The notes beneath the pieces were generated by a model that saw only the letters and a program-made list of their open reading frames with translations, ran no database searches and had not been told where the DNA came from. A DNA stretch of 64,000 nucleotides from an uncultured Alphaproteobacteria bacterium (GTDB lineage: Bacteria; Pseudomonadota; Alphaproteobacteria; RUG11792), in NCBI GenBank assembly GCA_944390585.1, contig CALXQI010000015.1, forward strand, positions 62,001 through 126,000. The letters are read 5' to 3'. This document shows, one piece after another, positions 11,070 through 21,855 of this stretch. Each line of letters begins with the position of its first letter. The first letter of the stretch is position 1. The position numbers and the translations under genes are program-made.

Positions 11070-11511
11070 ATTTAGCAAAAAATACAATACTGTTTATCCA
11101 AAATAGTATAGCAGCTGCAGCAAGGCTGTATAAAGTAGATGATAAGCCAAAAATTTTCCAACCGACTTTTGCACAATCATTATCAGTATTATTCATAATT
11201 TCTTCCATAGTTTGCGCTAATTTAGCATGACATATAGCAGGACTTGCAAACCAGTGATTTTCTACTCCAAGATGGTAAAAAGTTAGTATAAATAAACAAA
11301 AAGCTGCCAGAACTAGGAGAGAAAATATTTTTTTATTATATAAAGTCAGTGATGCAATAATAATCAAAATTATAAAGCCATATCTTGTCATTGTGCATAG
11401 TGGACATGGAGAATATTTAAAAAATATACTTGCAGACATAGAGAATAACACAGCAATAATACAGATAATTAAAGTAAATAATGATGCAGATTTTATACTG
11501 AATTTTATCAT
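11029..11511 (-). CDS. dsbB: Disulfide bond formation protein B-like
   Basis: 160-residue inner-membrane protein with four membrane segments. The first periplasmic redox pair is SPCPLC (near 34-39). The second loop has Cys in SPAIC (near 94) and DC near 113, as expected for DsbB, which passes electrons from DsbA to quinones. The presence of DsbB fits the Cys-rich exported protein families elsewhere in the window. It overlaps tsaE at its 3' end and starts 2 nt after pth on the same strand. Confidence 0.85.
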   Translation of the reverse strand: MIKFSIKSASLFTLIICIIAVLFSMSASIFFKYSPCPLCTMTRYGFIILIIIASLTLYNKKIFSLLVLAAFCLFILTFYHLGVENHWFASPAICHAKLAQTMEEIMNNTDNDCAKVGWKIFGLSSTLYSLAAAAILFWINSIVFFAKYVQVYDRGIKDKS

Positions 11512-11513
11512 GA

Positions 11514-12083
11514 TCAGTTAATGGAGATATTTGGTAACAATTTGTTCATATTTTTAGCTGGATTTTCAATAAATTCAAGAATGTTATCAGCTATGTGGTT
11601 AAAGACAAGCTGCAATGTTGGTAACTCATTGCTAGGGAAATTAGAAATAACAAAATTGTTAACGTCAGATTTATTTTCTGGTCTTCCAACTCCAATTCTT
11701 ATTCTCCAGTAACCATTGCCTACGCAGTTGTCTATGTTTCTCAATCCATTGTGTCCTTTTGCGCTACCGCCGAGTTTTATTTTTACTTTCATTGGAGGCA
11801 GCTCTATATCATCATGAATGACGAGTACATTTTCTACTGGAATTTTGTACATACTAACAAATGAGTAAACAGCAACGCCAGAAAGGTTCATATAAGTCAT
11901 TGGCTTCATAACGGCAATTTTGCATCCATGGATATTTTTTATAGAAATCTGATATTTAGGTTTGTCAAAAATTTCTTCAAATCCAAACTTTTCTGATATT
12001 GCGTCAACAGCCATAAAACCAACGTTGTGTCGTGTTTTTTTGTACTTATCTCCAGGATTGCCAAGACCAACAATCAAAAACAT
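11514..12083 (-). CDS. pth: Peptidyl-tRNA hydrolase
   Basis: Releases peptides from prematurely dissociated peptidyl-tRNA. 189 residues with all signatures: VGLGNPGDKYKKTRHNVGF (Asn and catalytic His), KPMTYMNLSG, VIHDDIELP and GGSAKGHNGLRNI. Its ATG overlaps the rplY stop (TAATG), the common rplY-pth pair. Confidence 0.98.
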   Translation of the reverse strand: MFLIVGLGNPGDKYKKTRHNVGFMAVDAISEKFGFEEIFDKPKYQISIKNIHGCKIAVMKPMTYMNLSGVAVYSFVSMYKIPVENVLVIHDDIELPPMKVKIKLGGSAKGHNGLRNIDNCVGNGYWRIRIGVGRPENKSDVNNFVISNFPSNELPTLQLVFNHIADNILEFIENPAKNMNKLLPNISIN

Positions 12084-12730
12084 TATGCACCAGCCGCCTG
12101 CTCACCTTCTGTTGTTTCTACATTATTCTCATCAGTGCTAACTCCTGTTCTTGGACTTACAATTGTTGCTATAACAACGTTGCTGGATGAAACAGGTGTA
12201 ACTCCATTAGGAAAAACAACATCACCAACAGTAAAGCTTGTACCAATCTCTTTGCCACTTAAGTCTACTTCAAACTTTTCTGGAATATTACCAACCTCGC
12301 AACTGCACTCAATTTGGTGTACAACAACGTTAAGCACACCACCTTTTTTTACTCCTGGTGATTTTTCGCTATTGATGAATTCCAATGCTATGCTTACTTT
12401 AATCTTTGCATCTTTGCTTACTCTCATAAAATCGACGCTTATTGGCACATCAGTAACTGGATGGAAGCTTATATCTTTTGCGATTATGTCTTCCTTTGCT
12501 CCATCAACATCAGTTTCAAAGACAGTGCTAAAAAACGATTGCGAAAAACAGTATTGCCGCAAATCCTTTAAAGCAACAGAAATAGATTTTGGCTGTTTAC
12601 CACCTCCATACAAAACACCAGGAATAAATCCATCGTACCTTAGTTTACGTGCTTCTTTTTTTCCAACAGATTCACGAGCTAAAATCTTTAAAGACTCAGC
12701 CATTGTTTTAACCTTAACTTTTTGCATCAT
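12083..12730 (-). CDS. rplY: Ribosomal protein bL25 (CTC/TL5 type)
   Basis: 5S rRNA-binding ribosomal protein, long form: an L25 domain (SVGKKEARKLRYDGFIPGVLYGG, about 21-43) followed by the TL5 beta domain and a short acidic, Ala-rich tail (TEGEQAAGA). 215 residues. The initial MMQKVKVKTMAESL offers several in-frame ATGs (residues 1, 2 and 10). Coupled to pth by a 1-nt overlap. Confidence 0.95.
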   Translation of the reverse strand: MMQKVKVKTMAESLKILARESVGKKEARKLRYDGFIPGVLYGGGKQPKSISVALKDLRQYCFSQSFFSTVFETDVDGAKEDIIAKDISFHPVTDVPISVDFMRVSKDAKIKVSIALEFINSEKSPGVKKGGVLNVVVHQIECSCEVGNIPEKFEVDLSGKEIGTSFTVGDVVFPNGVTPVSSSNVVIATIVSPRTGVSTDENNVETTEGEQAAGA

Positions 12731-12768
12731 ACACAGATTTTACTATGAAGCAATATCAATAACAACTG

Positions 12769-13290
12769 CTATATTTTATTGATTATGCTAGCAACTGTTT
12801 GATCTTTTTCTTTGCTGCCTCTGGATGATCCAAATTCAAAGTTATATGCGTCTTTTAGACATGAGCCAAATATCCCAGCAATGGTGGAAATTATCCCAAC
12901 AGCTTCGCCTGGCAATTTATCTTGAAAGAATGCAATTGACCCAAGGCAAACTATAAGTCCTAAAGCTGCAGCAATTACCATTATATCTGCTCTTTTATTG
13001 TGTCGTCCTGCTTTTATAATTGATATGTCTCTGTTTCTGGCGCTTTCTCTATCACGTATTATTGCTGTTTCGATGTCGCGTTCATGTCTAAGGACTGCTT
13101 CTTCAAGGCGGACTGCAAGATGAGGCGTATTTTTTATTTTTTGAAAAGCAGCTTTTTCATCTACCTCGTTTGTTATATCTTTTGCTATGTTAATTACTGT
13201 GTTAGCTAGCTCTTCTGTTTTACCTGTTAACAATTTGGAAATTGCAGGAGCAAATTGTGCAAAAGCTAGTATTGCCGATATTACGTTCAT
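12769..13290 (-). CDS. 3TM holin-like protein (GTA/phage type)
   Basis: 173 residues. A soluble helical N-terminal part carries a charged stretch (EAVLRHERDIETA, RDRESARNRDIS), followed by two clear C-terminal membrane segments (about 108-124 and 130-148) and the ending EFGSSRGSKEKDQTV. The FGSS-x-GSKxK ending after the membrane segments is characteristic of the alphaproteobacterial holin family of three membrane segments found in gene-transfer agents and prophages (PF11351 type, from memory). Holins permeabilise the inner membrane for lysis. GGAGGAG lies just before the ATG, which overlaps the stop of the upstream repeat gene (ATGA). No other phage structural genes are adjacent. Confidence 0.7.
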   Translation of the reverse strand: MNVISAILAFAQFAPAISKLLTGKTEELANTVINIAKDITNEVDEKAAFQKIKNTPHLAVRLEEAVLRHERDIETAIIRDRESARNRDISIIKAGRHNKRADIMVIAAALGLIVCLGSIAFFQDKLPGEAVGIISTIAGIFGSCLKDAYNFEFGSSRGSKEKDQTVASIINKI

Positions 13291-14321
13291 GATCTCCTCC
13301 CCAAAGCTACTCTTTGTACAGGGTTGTCGTTTTTGTTAAATGGCCATGGATTTTTTCTTATCATGTAAAACTTTCTTGAAGGTTTTACACTTATTAGAAC
13401 TAATTCTCTACATGTTTGCTTGATCTTCCAAAATATTGGCCACGGAACTGTTGTACATAATAGCTTTACTTTTTCTGCACTTAATTTGATTGCTTTTTTA
13501 AATGACTGAAAATTATACAATTTTTTACTAAATGCTATGCTATTTGCTGCAAATCGCACAACATTTGACAAAAGATGGTAATTACCAGAGCAGTGTGGTT
13601 GCATTTTACAAGATTTAATTGCAGCAGTATTGCATTTATTGTTTATTTGCGATTTTGCATTTATATCTAGATATACGTTGTCTTTGTGGTTTGGTACTAT
13701 GTTACACTTGTTGTTCGCTTGACTATTATAGTCCGTAAGGCCTTGTGTTGTGCTACACCTGTTGTCTGTCTGAGTCTGATTTTGTTCGCTATTATATTGA
13801 TTTTTATGATTTAGTACTGTGTTACAGCTGTTGTTTATTTGACTATTATGGTCTGTGATGGTTTGTATTGTTTGGTATCTGTTGTCTGTCTGAGCCTGAT
13901 TCTGTTCACTATTATCTTGGTTTTTATGGTTTAGTACTGTGTTGCAGCTGTTGTTTGCTTGACTATTATGGTCTGTGATGGTTTGTATTGTTTGGTATCT
14001 GTTGTCTGTCTGAGTCTGATTTTGTTCACTATTATATTGGTTTTTATGGTTTAGTACTGTGTTGCAGCTGTTGTTTGTTTTTGTTTTGGCGTATGTATTT
14101 AAAGATATTTTGTTTTGCGTGCTTTTGTGTGCATTGTGGATGAGGCTTGTGTTTTGGTTGTTGTAGTCTCCGCAAGATTTTGTGCAATCATTAAATTGTG
14201 TTTGTGTATTGTTGCAATCTACTTCTTGGTAAGACATATGTTGATTGCATTTTTTAATGTCAAGATCAATATTATATTGATATTGCATTTGATATAATTT
14301 GTTTTTACTAAAGAAAGTCAT
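13287..14321 (-). CDS. Asn/Gln-rich 40-residue repeat protein, operon partner of the holin
   Basis: Function unknown. 344 residues from the ATG at 14321, chosen because GGAGGAG lies just upstream, the same ribosome site as in the next gene. The N-terminal 80 residues are polar with scattered Cys. Then come three near-identical units of exactly 40 residues, each starting NNSCNTVLNHKNQ and containing SEQNQ and TDNRYQTIQTITDHNSQ, plus a decayed fourth unit (NNKCNIVPNHKDN). The C-terminal 100 residues are basic and probably folded, with no repeats, and end PVQRVALGRRS. No signal peptide is seen. The stop overlaps the holin start, so it is co-translated with a lysis-type gene. It could be a mobile-element or lysis-associated protein, but no family is recognised. 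Confidence 0.75.
   Translation of the reverse strand: MTFFSKNKLYQMQYQYNIDLDIKKCNQHMSYQEVDCNNTQTQFNDCTKSCGDYNNQNTSLIHNAHKSTQNKISLNTYAKTKTNNSCNTVLNHKNQYNSEQNQTQTDNRYQTIQTITDHNSQANNSCNTVLNHKNQDNSEQNQAQTDNRYQTIQTITDHNSQINNSCNTVLNHKNQYNSEQNQTQTDNRCSTTQGLTDYNSQANNKCNIVPNHKDNVYLDINAKSQINNKCNTAAIKSCKMQPHCSGNYHLLSNVVRFAANSIAFSKKLYNFQSFKKAIKLSAEKVKLLCTTVPWPIFWKIKQTCRELVLISVKPSRKFYMIRKNPWPFNKNDNPVQRVALGRRS
13716..14075 (-). repeat. Three 120-bp in-frame tandem repeats inside the CDS
   Basis: Units at 14075-13956, 13955-13836 and 13835-13716, near-identical at DNA and protein level, followed by a diverged partial fourth. The period is exactly 120 bp (40 codons), so copy number can change without breaking the frame. 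The size is close to that of the intergenic arrays in this window. Confidence 0.92.
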
Positions 14322-14640
14322 AATCTCCTCCAAAAAATATTTGATGTTTTTGCTGCTATGTGTTTGTTTAAGCAGCCTATTAGTGCGAGTTATTTTTTAT
14401 TCCCCGCATAAATATGTTGGCAAATTTTTTACAGAAAACAAAAATGTTTTTTGTCCCGCTTTTTGTAAAATAACGTATTATGAGGTTAAAGGCTTGCAAT
14501 TGACAGTTTATGTTAAATATTTTTTATATATTTTATACGAAAAAATAAATATTGATATGGCTTTACATAAACATTGTGCAGCCGTTTTGCATGCAAAGTT
14601 TTGATGTAATACAGTACATGTATTATTATGTAGAGTAGCA
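14322..14640. other. Spacer upstream of the repeat-protein gene
   Basis: AT-rich spacer of about 320 bp. It must carry the promoter of the minus-strand operon 14321-12769, but I see no convincing -35/-10 pair, and the open frames here lack coding character. Confidence 0.5.
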
Positions 14641-15007
14641 TGCAGATAATGGGTAGTTTGGAGTAGCGTATGTAATTCTTGTGTATAGCACAATTAGTTT
14701 GGCAGTAGTTTGGAGTTGGTAGTTCTATTGTTGTAGCTGGATTTTGGCAAAGATGATTAATAAGGTAGTTTGTAGTAGAGATGGTTGTAGCGCATGTAAT
14801 TCTTATGTATCAATTAGTCTGGCAGTAGTTTAGGATAGTTGTGTATGTTCTATTGTTGTAGTTGGATTTTGGCAAAGATGATTAATAAGATAGTTTGGAG
14901 TAGAGAGGGTTGTAGCGCATGTAATTCTTATGTATAGCAGATGATTATGCAGGAAGTAGTTTGGAATAGGGTGGTAGGTTCAAGTTGGATTTTATTAGAG
15001 TGGATAA
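14640..15007. repeat. Three-unit degenerate tandem repeat downstream of the LOG-family gene
   Basis: Units of about 120 bp begin near 14650, 14768 and 14890. Each has GTAGTTTGGAGTAG followed by TGTAATTCTTRTGTAT, then CAGTAGTTTGG and TTGGATTTTGGCAAAGATG. The last unit runs into the 3' end of the minus-strand gene, where ATTAGGCAGGAGG (its stop and last codons) resembles the repeated ATTAGTCTGGCAG. So this array too appears to include the gene tail. Confidence 0.75.
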
Positions 15008-15712
15008 TTAGGCAGGAGGATTTGTATTATTGTCAGTTTGTACTTGATGCTGTAGTGAGGATGATATTTTGTCAATTAATTCTTGTGTAGAGTTTACGAT
15101 TTGCAGTAGGTGGGCGTCAGTTTGGTCTATAACTTTTGCTGGAATAAGGCTTTGGTCAATCCAGGAGAGCATGCCTTGCCAGTATGACTTGCTGTAAAGG
15201 AAAACTGGTATTTTATTCATCATACCAACGCGCATTCTGACAAGAATTGCAAACAGCTCTTCCAATGTGCCAAATCCACCAGGAAAAAATACTGCAGCGT
15301 CACACGCTGATATTATGCTAAGCAATCGTATTGATAATGTATTAAACTCATATAATTGGTTTATATAATTATTTTTTTGTTGCTCTGTTGGCAATACTTT
15401 AACGCGTACTCCATATGATTTTGCGTTTTCAACGGAGCTTGCTCCTTTATTGCAAGCTTCCATAATGCCTGATCCTCCGCCTGTTATAACAGAAAAGCCA
15501 AGTTTTGCTGCATTTTTTGCAAAATCACAAGCATTGTTATAGTACGCTCCTTCTTTAATGTTTCCACCGCCTAGGATTGCTACGCGAGCGTCTGTACCGT
15601 TGTAAAGATTTTGTCCAAGGTTGTAATCACTTGCAAATGCATCAGCACCAAGCGTAAATTCTACGGATCTGCGTTTTTTTGTAATCAATTTGATTTCCTG
15701 TACGTAATGCAA
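15008..15712 (-). CDS. LOG-family (TIGR00730-like) nucleotide phosphoribohydrolase
   Basis: 234 residues of Rossmann-like fold. Signatures are VAILGGGNIKEG (near 45), ITGGGSGIMEACNKGA (near 75-90) and the active-site motif FFPGGFGTLEELF (near 141-153) with the PGGxGTxxE consensus. Family members hydrolyse N6-modified or unmodified nucleoside 5'-monophosphates to base and ribose phosphate. The N-terminal extension of about 40 residues (SVEFTLGADAFASDYNLG) is found in some bacterial long forms. Alone on its strand, flanked on both sides by repeat arrays. Confidence 0.88.
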   Translation of the reverse strand: MHYVQEIKLITKKRRSVEFTLGADAFASDYNLGQNLYNGTDARVAILGGGNIKEGAYYNNACDFAKNAAKLGFSVITGGGSGIMEACNKGASSVENAKSYGVRVKVLPTEQQKNNYINQLYEFNTLSIRLLSIISACDAAVFFPGGFGTLEELFAILVRMRVGMMNKIPVFLYSKSYWQGMLSWIDQSLIPAKVIDQTDAHLLQIVNSTQELIDKISSSLQHQVQTDNNTNPPA

Positions 15713-15779
15713 AGCAAACTACAACAGATTATAATTGATAGCAAGACTGTAGTACAGCTTCTTATTACGCATGTATTGG

Positions 15780-16660
15780 CTCAAGTTTTTTCAAAGTGTG
15801 GTGTGCGGCTTACGTTAAGGCATTATTGGCTAGCATTTATAGGTCAAGCTCTTCTAAAATGGTATGGTGCCTGTACGTTAGTTGTGTAGAACAGCATTAT
15901 TAGCTGGAGGCTGGGTGTGGCTTGTACATTAGTTGTGTAGAACTGCATTATCTGCTTGTGTTGGTGGGTCAAGCTCTTCTAAGATGGTATGGTGCCTGTA
16001 CGTTAGTTGTGTAGGATAGCATTATTAGTTGGAGGTTGGGTGTGGCTTGTACATTAGTTGTGTAGAACGGCATTATCTGATGATGTTGGTGTGTAAAGCT
16101 CTTCTAAAATGGTATGGTGTTTGTACGTTAGTTATGTAGGACAGCATTATTAGTTGGAGGCTGGGTGTGGCTTGTACATTAGTTGTGTAGAACTGCATTA
16201 TCTGCTTGTGTTGGTGTGTAAAGCTCTTCTGAAATGGTATGGTGCCTGTACGTTAGTTGTGTAGAACAGCACATTATTAGCTGGAGGCTGGGCGCGGCTT
16301 GTACATTAGTTGTGTAGAACTGCATTATCTGCTGGTGTTGATGGGTCAAGCTCTTCTGAAACAGTGTGGTGTTTGTACGTTAGTTGTGTAGGACTGCATT
16401 ATTAGCTGGTGTTGGTGGGTAAAGCTCTTCTAAAACAGCGTGGTGTTTGTACGTTAGTTGTGTAGTACAGCATTATTAGCTGGATGCTGGGTGCGGCTTG
16501 TACGTTAGTTGTGTAGAACGGCATTATCTGATGGTGCTGGTAGGTCAAGCTCTTCTAAAATGGCATGGTTCCTGTACGTTAGTTATGTAGTACAGCGTTC
16601 TAGTATTACTCTATTACCATATCGGCTGGCGTTGGTAGGCCAAGTTCTTCTAAAACGGCG
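15780..16660. repeat. Large tandem array made of copies of the gpmI 3' end plus spacer
   Basis: AAGCTCTTCT-type landmarks at 15846, 15971, 16096, 16221, 16348, 16422 and 16547 give spacings of 125, 125, 125, 127, 74 and 125 bp. A decayed copy lies at 15782, and the parental copy is inside the gene at 16642. Each unit is a dimer: half A holds the gene-tail copy and CTGTACGTTAGTTGTGTAG, half B holds GGCTTGTACATTAGTTGTGTAG. Translated on the minus strand, half A reads HAVSEELDPSTPA, clearly derived from HAVLEELGLPTPA at the GpmI C-terminus. The 74-bp spacing is a unit missing half B. Confidence 0.93.
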
Positions 16661-18957
16661 TGGGCGACGCCTGCTATTGATTTTACGTTGGTGTTGAATT
16701 CGCACATTAATTTTATCAGTGGGACTTTGTTGCATGTATGTGTTTTGCATGGGGAGCCATCATTGTTGATCATTTTTTCTGCATTTCCGTGGTCGGCAGT
16801 AATGATGACTTTGTATCCTGATTTTTCTGCTGTTGTTGCCAAGACAGAAACGTGCCTGTCCAACATCTCTATTGCTTCTACCGTTGCGCTATAGTTTCCT
16901 GTGTGGCCTACCATATCTGCGTTTGCGTAGTTAACAACTATGAAATCGTATACTTTTTCTTGCATGTGTTTTAAAACTGATTCTGTCAACAAGGAGGCCG
17001 ACATGTCTGGTGTCTCTGCATAATTTGCAACGCGCGGTGAGTCGATTAAAATTCTATCTTCCAATTTGTATGGCTCTTCTTTTCCAGCGTTAAAAAAGTA
17101 AGTTACGTGTGCATACTTTTCTGTCTCTGCAATGCGAAGTTGTCTTAAGTTATTGTTTGAGATAATTTCACCAAGGCAGTTGTTGACTGGTGGTTGTTTG
17201 AACATGATATTTGCTTTTTCATCGATGTCTTTGTCAAGTTCTACTACGTTTAATAGCTTGTAATTGTCATTTAATATCATTTTTAGTATTTGTTTAGCGC
17301 GGTCAGCTCTGTAATTTAGCATCCAGAATGAATCATGAGCTTTTGCACCTTTGTACCAATCAGAGACAAAAGGAGTAATATTTTCATCAAAAATATTTTG
17401 TGCGTAAAAATGTTTTATCATTGCAACATGATCTGTAACGTTTGCATATTCGGCCTTTGCGTTTACTATTGCATCGTACGACATTTGTGTTCTTTCTGTA
17501 TGATTATCTCTATCCATTGCATAAAATCTTCCGTGTATTGTTGCTATTTCTTCACTTTTTATTTTTCCATTTTTTAATGCATTTTCTAGTGTGTCTGCTG
17601 CGCAATTGTATGCAACATCGCGTCCATCCAAAAATAAGTGTGCTGCAATTTTTATACCTTTTTCCCGTAGAATTGCTAAGCAATGAAATAGGTGGTCAAT
17701 AGATGAGTGTACGCGTCCATCAGAAAATAAACACATAACATGGCATAGATTTACATTTTCTAAAAAGTTGTTCATGGTTTCGTTTTTATCAAATGATCCA
17801 TCTGCGATTGAATCATCAATTAAAGGAAGTTTCTGTTTTATAACACGTCCTGCTCCTAGAGTCATATGTCCAACTTCTGAATTTCCAAATTGCCCATCTG
17901 GTAATCCAACTGCACGCCCTGATGCATCTATTTCAGTGCGTGGTAGATTGTTAATGTATGTTGCAGCGCGGGCTGCGTTACCGTCCCTTTTTTCAGAAAT
18001 TCCAAATCCGTCCAGAATAACAAGTAAAACGCGATTTTTAGTAGATGCGCGTTCTAGCCTGTCGTTAATTGCCGCACCTATTCCAATACTTGGGATAGGC
18101 ATTATTGCAATGCCTGTATATTTTTCTGGTTTATCAAAGGACTTTATTGTACTAAATAAATTATGGGCCGCTTCATACAAATTGGCAGAAACGCTGAGAT
18201 TTGCATTGTAGTGTATTGGTGTTTTTCCAAAAGCAATAAATGCCTCTCCTTTTTTTGGCACGTCTGCGTTGATTCTTAGCGGTATTGATGGAGCATAATG
18301 TTTTCGCATCATGCCGGGTGCTATTATACTTATGCTGCTTTTGTTAACGCTAACAGCTTGTTTTATGTGCTTTTTTAACAATTCAATTGGCACGCTACCG
18401 TGTCTTAAGATTAAAAATGGGATTTGTGTGACATCTAAGATTGTTGATTCCAGACCAAACTTACATTGTCCTCCGTCCAGAATGAGTGGTACCTTGTCCA
18501 TAAGATCGTTTTTAACCATTTCTGGGGATGTGGGGCTTACGGATGTTGATGTATTTGCGCTTGGTGCTGCAAGAGGGTGTCCGACAGCTGTTATAAGGCC
18601 AAGTGCAATTTCATGATTAGGGCACCTGAATGCTGCTGTTGATAATCCAGCGGTTGCAATTTGTGAAATATTGACATTGTCCTTTATGCGAGTGACAAAT
18701 GTTACTGGTAGTTTTAGAGTATTCCAGCACATGTCGACAACATTTATTATGTCATCGCTTACATAAGCGTACTCTTTAAACATATCAACACTGTTGACAT
18801 GCAAAATAAGTGGATTGGATGCTGGCCTGCCTTTTACCTTATATATTTTTTTTACAGCATCATCTGATGTAGCATCTGCAAATAGTCCATACACAGTATC
18901 TGTTGGTGCAACAACTACATCACCATTTTTTAGTAATTCGACAGCTTTATCAAACAT
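16606..18957 (-). CDS. tsaC-gpmI: Fusion: threonylcarbamoyl-AMP synthase (TsaC/Sua5) + 2,3-bisphosphoglycerate-independent phosphoglycerate mutase
   Basis: One uninterrupted frame. The N-terminal part (about 305 residues) is a full Sua5-type enzyme: APTDTVYGL, KVKGRPASNPLIL, HPLAAPSANTS, ESTILDV, linker PGMMRKHYAP and C-terminal domain to AINDRLERAS. It makes threonylcarbamoyl-AMP for t6A. It runs with no linker into iPGM (RVLLVILDGFG, at about 18033). All iPGM residues are kept: GNSEVGH (catalytic Ser), LDGRDV, NYRADR, NADMVGH, TADHGNAEKM and HTCNKVP. GpmI is about 475 residues, somewhat short because of a small deletion near the N-terminus. No ATG/GTG/TTG lies at the junction; the nearest in-frame ATG is 18102, inside the Sua5 end. 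The chosen start is ATG 18957; the frame opens at TTG 19011. Confidence 0.95.
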   Translation of the reverse strand: MFDKAVELLKNGDVVVAPTDTVYGLFADATSDDAVKKIYKVKGRPASNPLILHVNSVDMFKEYAYVSDDIINVVDMCWNTLKLPVTFVTRIKDNVNISQIATAGLSTAAFRCPNHEIALGLITAVGHPLAAPSANTSTSVSPTSPEMVKNDLMDKVPLILDGGQCKFGLESTILDVTQIPFLILRHGSVPIELLKKHIKQAVSVNKSSISIIAPGMMRKHYAPSIPLRINADVPKKGEAFIAFGKTPIHYNANLSVSANLYEAAHNLFSTIKSFDKPEKYTGIAIMPIPSIGIGAAINDRLERASTKNRVLLVILDGFGISEKRDGNAARAATYINNLPRTEIDASGRAVGLPDGQFGNSEVGHMTLGAGRVIKQKLPLIDDSIADGSFDKNETMNNFLENVNLCHVMCLFSDGRVHSSIDHLFHCLAILREKGIKIAAHLFLDGRDVAYNCAADTLENALKNGKIKSEEIATIHGRFYAMDRDNHTERTQMSYDAIVNAKAEYANVTDHVAMIKHFYAQNIFDENITPFVSDWYKGAKAHDSFWMLNYRADRAKQILKMILNDNYKLLNVVELDKDIDEKANIMFKQPPVNNCLGEIISNNNLRQLRIAETEKYAHVTYFFNAGKEEPYKLEDRILIDSPRVANYAETPDMSASLLTESVLKHMQEKVYDFIVVNYANADMVGHTGNYSATVEAIEMLDRHVSVLATTAEKSGYKVIITADHGNAEKMINNDGSPCKTHTCNKVPLIKLMCEFNTNVKSIAGVAHAVLEELGLPTPADMVIE

Positions 18958-19097
18958 TGTGTTTACGAAAAATTTATTTTTACCATTATAGCATCTTATA
19001 AAAAATGCCAATTTTCAATAGAGCAGTGGTTGTCTTGCTATTGATTGTACTAGGAAGAAGATTTTCGTGCATCTTGTTTGAAACAATTGCTGTTATA

Positions 19098-21515
<2,418 letters not shown>

Positions 21516-21855
21516 CTAATATGGACATTTTACCACATGATCAAGTAAGAGCAAAGGATTGACACAAGTTCTACATTAGCATATCTGTAATTTAGAAATT
21601 TGCTAAGTAGTAGTATATAAGTATTAAAATGTGATTATTCTTTATGCACAAGCATTTAATGCAGATATTTAATAGTAATAAACATAATATCAGATAAGGT
21701 TTAGTGGCGGAAAAATAGGAATAGTTGTCACTGAGTATAATAGAGTTCTGTGTAAAGTGGATTAAAGTTTGCCTTAATACTTGGAAATGTAAAAAAAGAG
21801 GTATGTATTGTCTATTCTTATATAAATATTGTTATTTCTAGAATTTTATTTTAGA
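21516..21855. other. Divergent spacer between gyrB and a small membrane gene
   Basis: A 340-bp AT-rich spacer. TTGACA occurs at about 21558 but has no good -10 at the right distance. AAAGAGGTATG near 21800 begins a 12-codon frame ending in TAG just before the next gene; it may be a chance micro-frame. No other structure is seen. Confidence 0.4.

Noticed and set aside
12027-12782. 251-codon plus-strand frame
   Set aside because: Lies antisense over rplY and the pth start, both firmly identified; composition is that of a shadow frame.
13716-14075. Possibility that the 120-bp repeats are an intergenic array misread as coding
   Set aside because: The period is exactly a multiple of three, the frame stays open through all units and through non-repetitive flanks, and a strong ribosome site and an overlapping downstream start support coding.
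15780-16605. Regular repeats that could suggest a CRISPR array
   Set aside because: Units are 125 bp, degenerate throughout, have no unique spacers between short identical repeats, and contain gene-tail copies; no cas genes are near.
17768-18211. 147-codon plus-strand frame over the TsaC-GpmI junction
   Set aside because: Shadow of the fusion gene; no coding character of its own.
21560-21800. Possible promoter or leader before the small membrane gene
   Set aside because: The TTGACA near 21558 lacks a matching -10 box and the 12-codon leader frame is within chance expectation.
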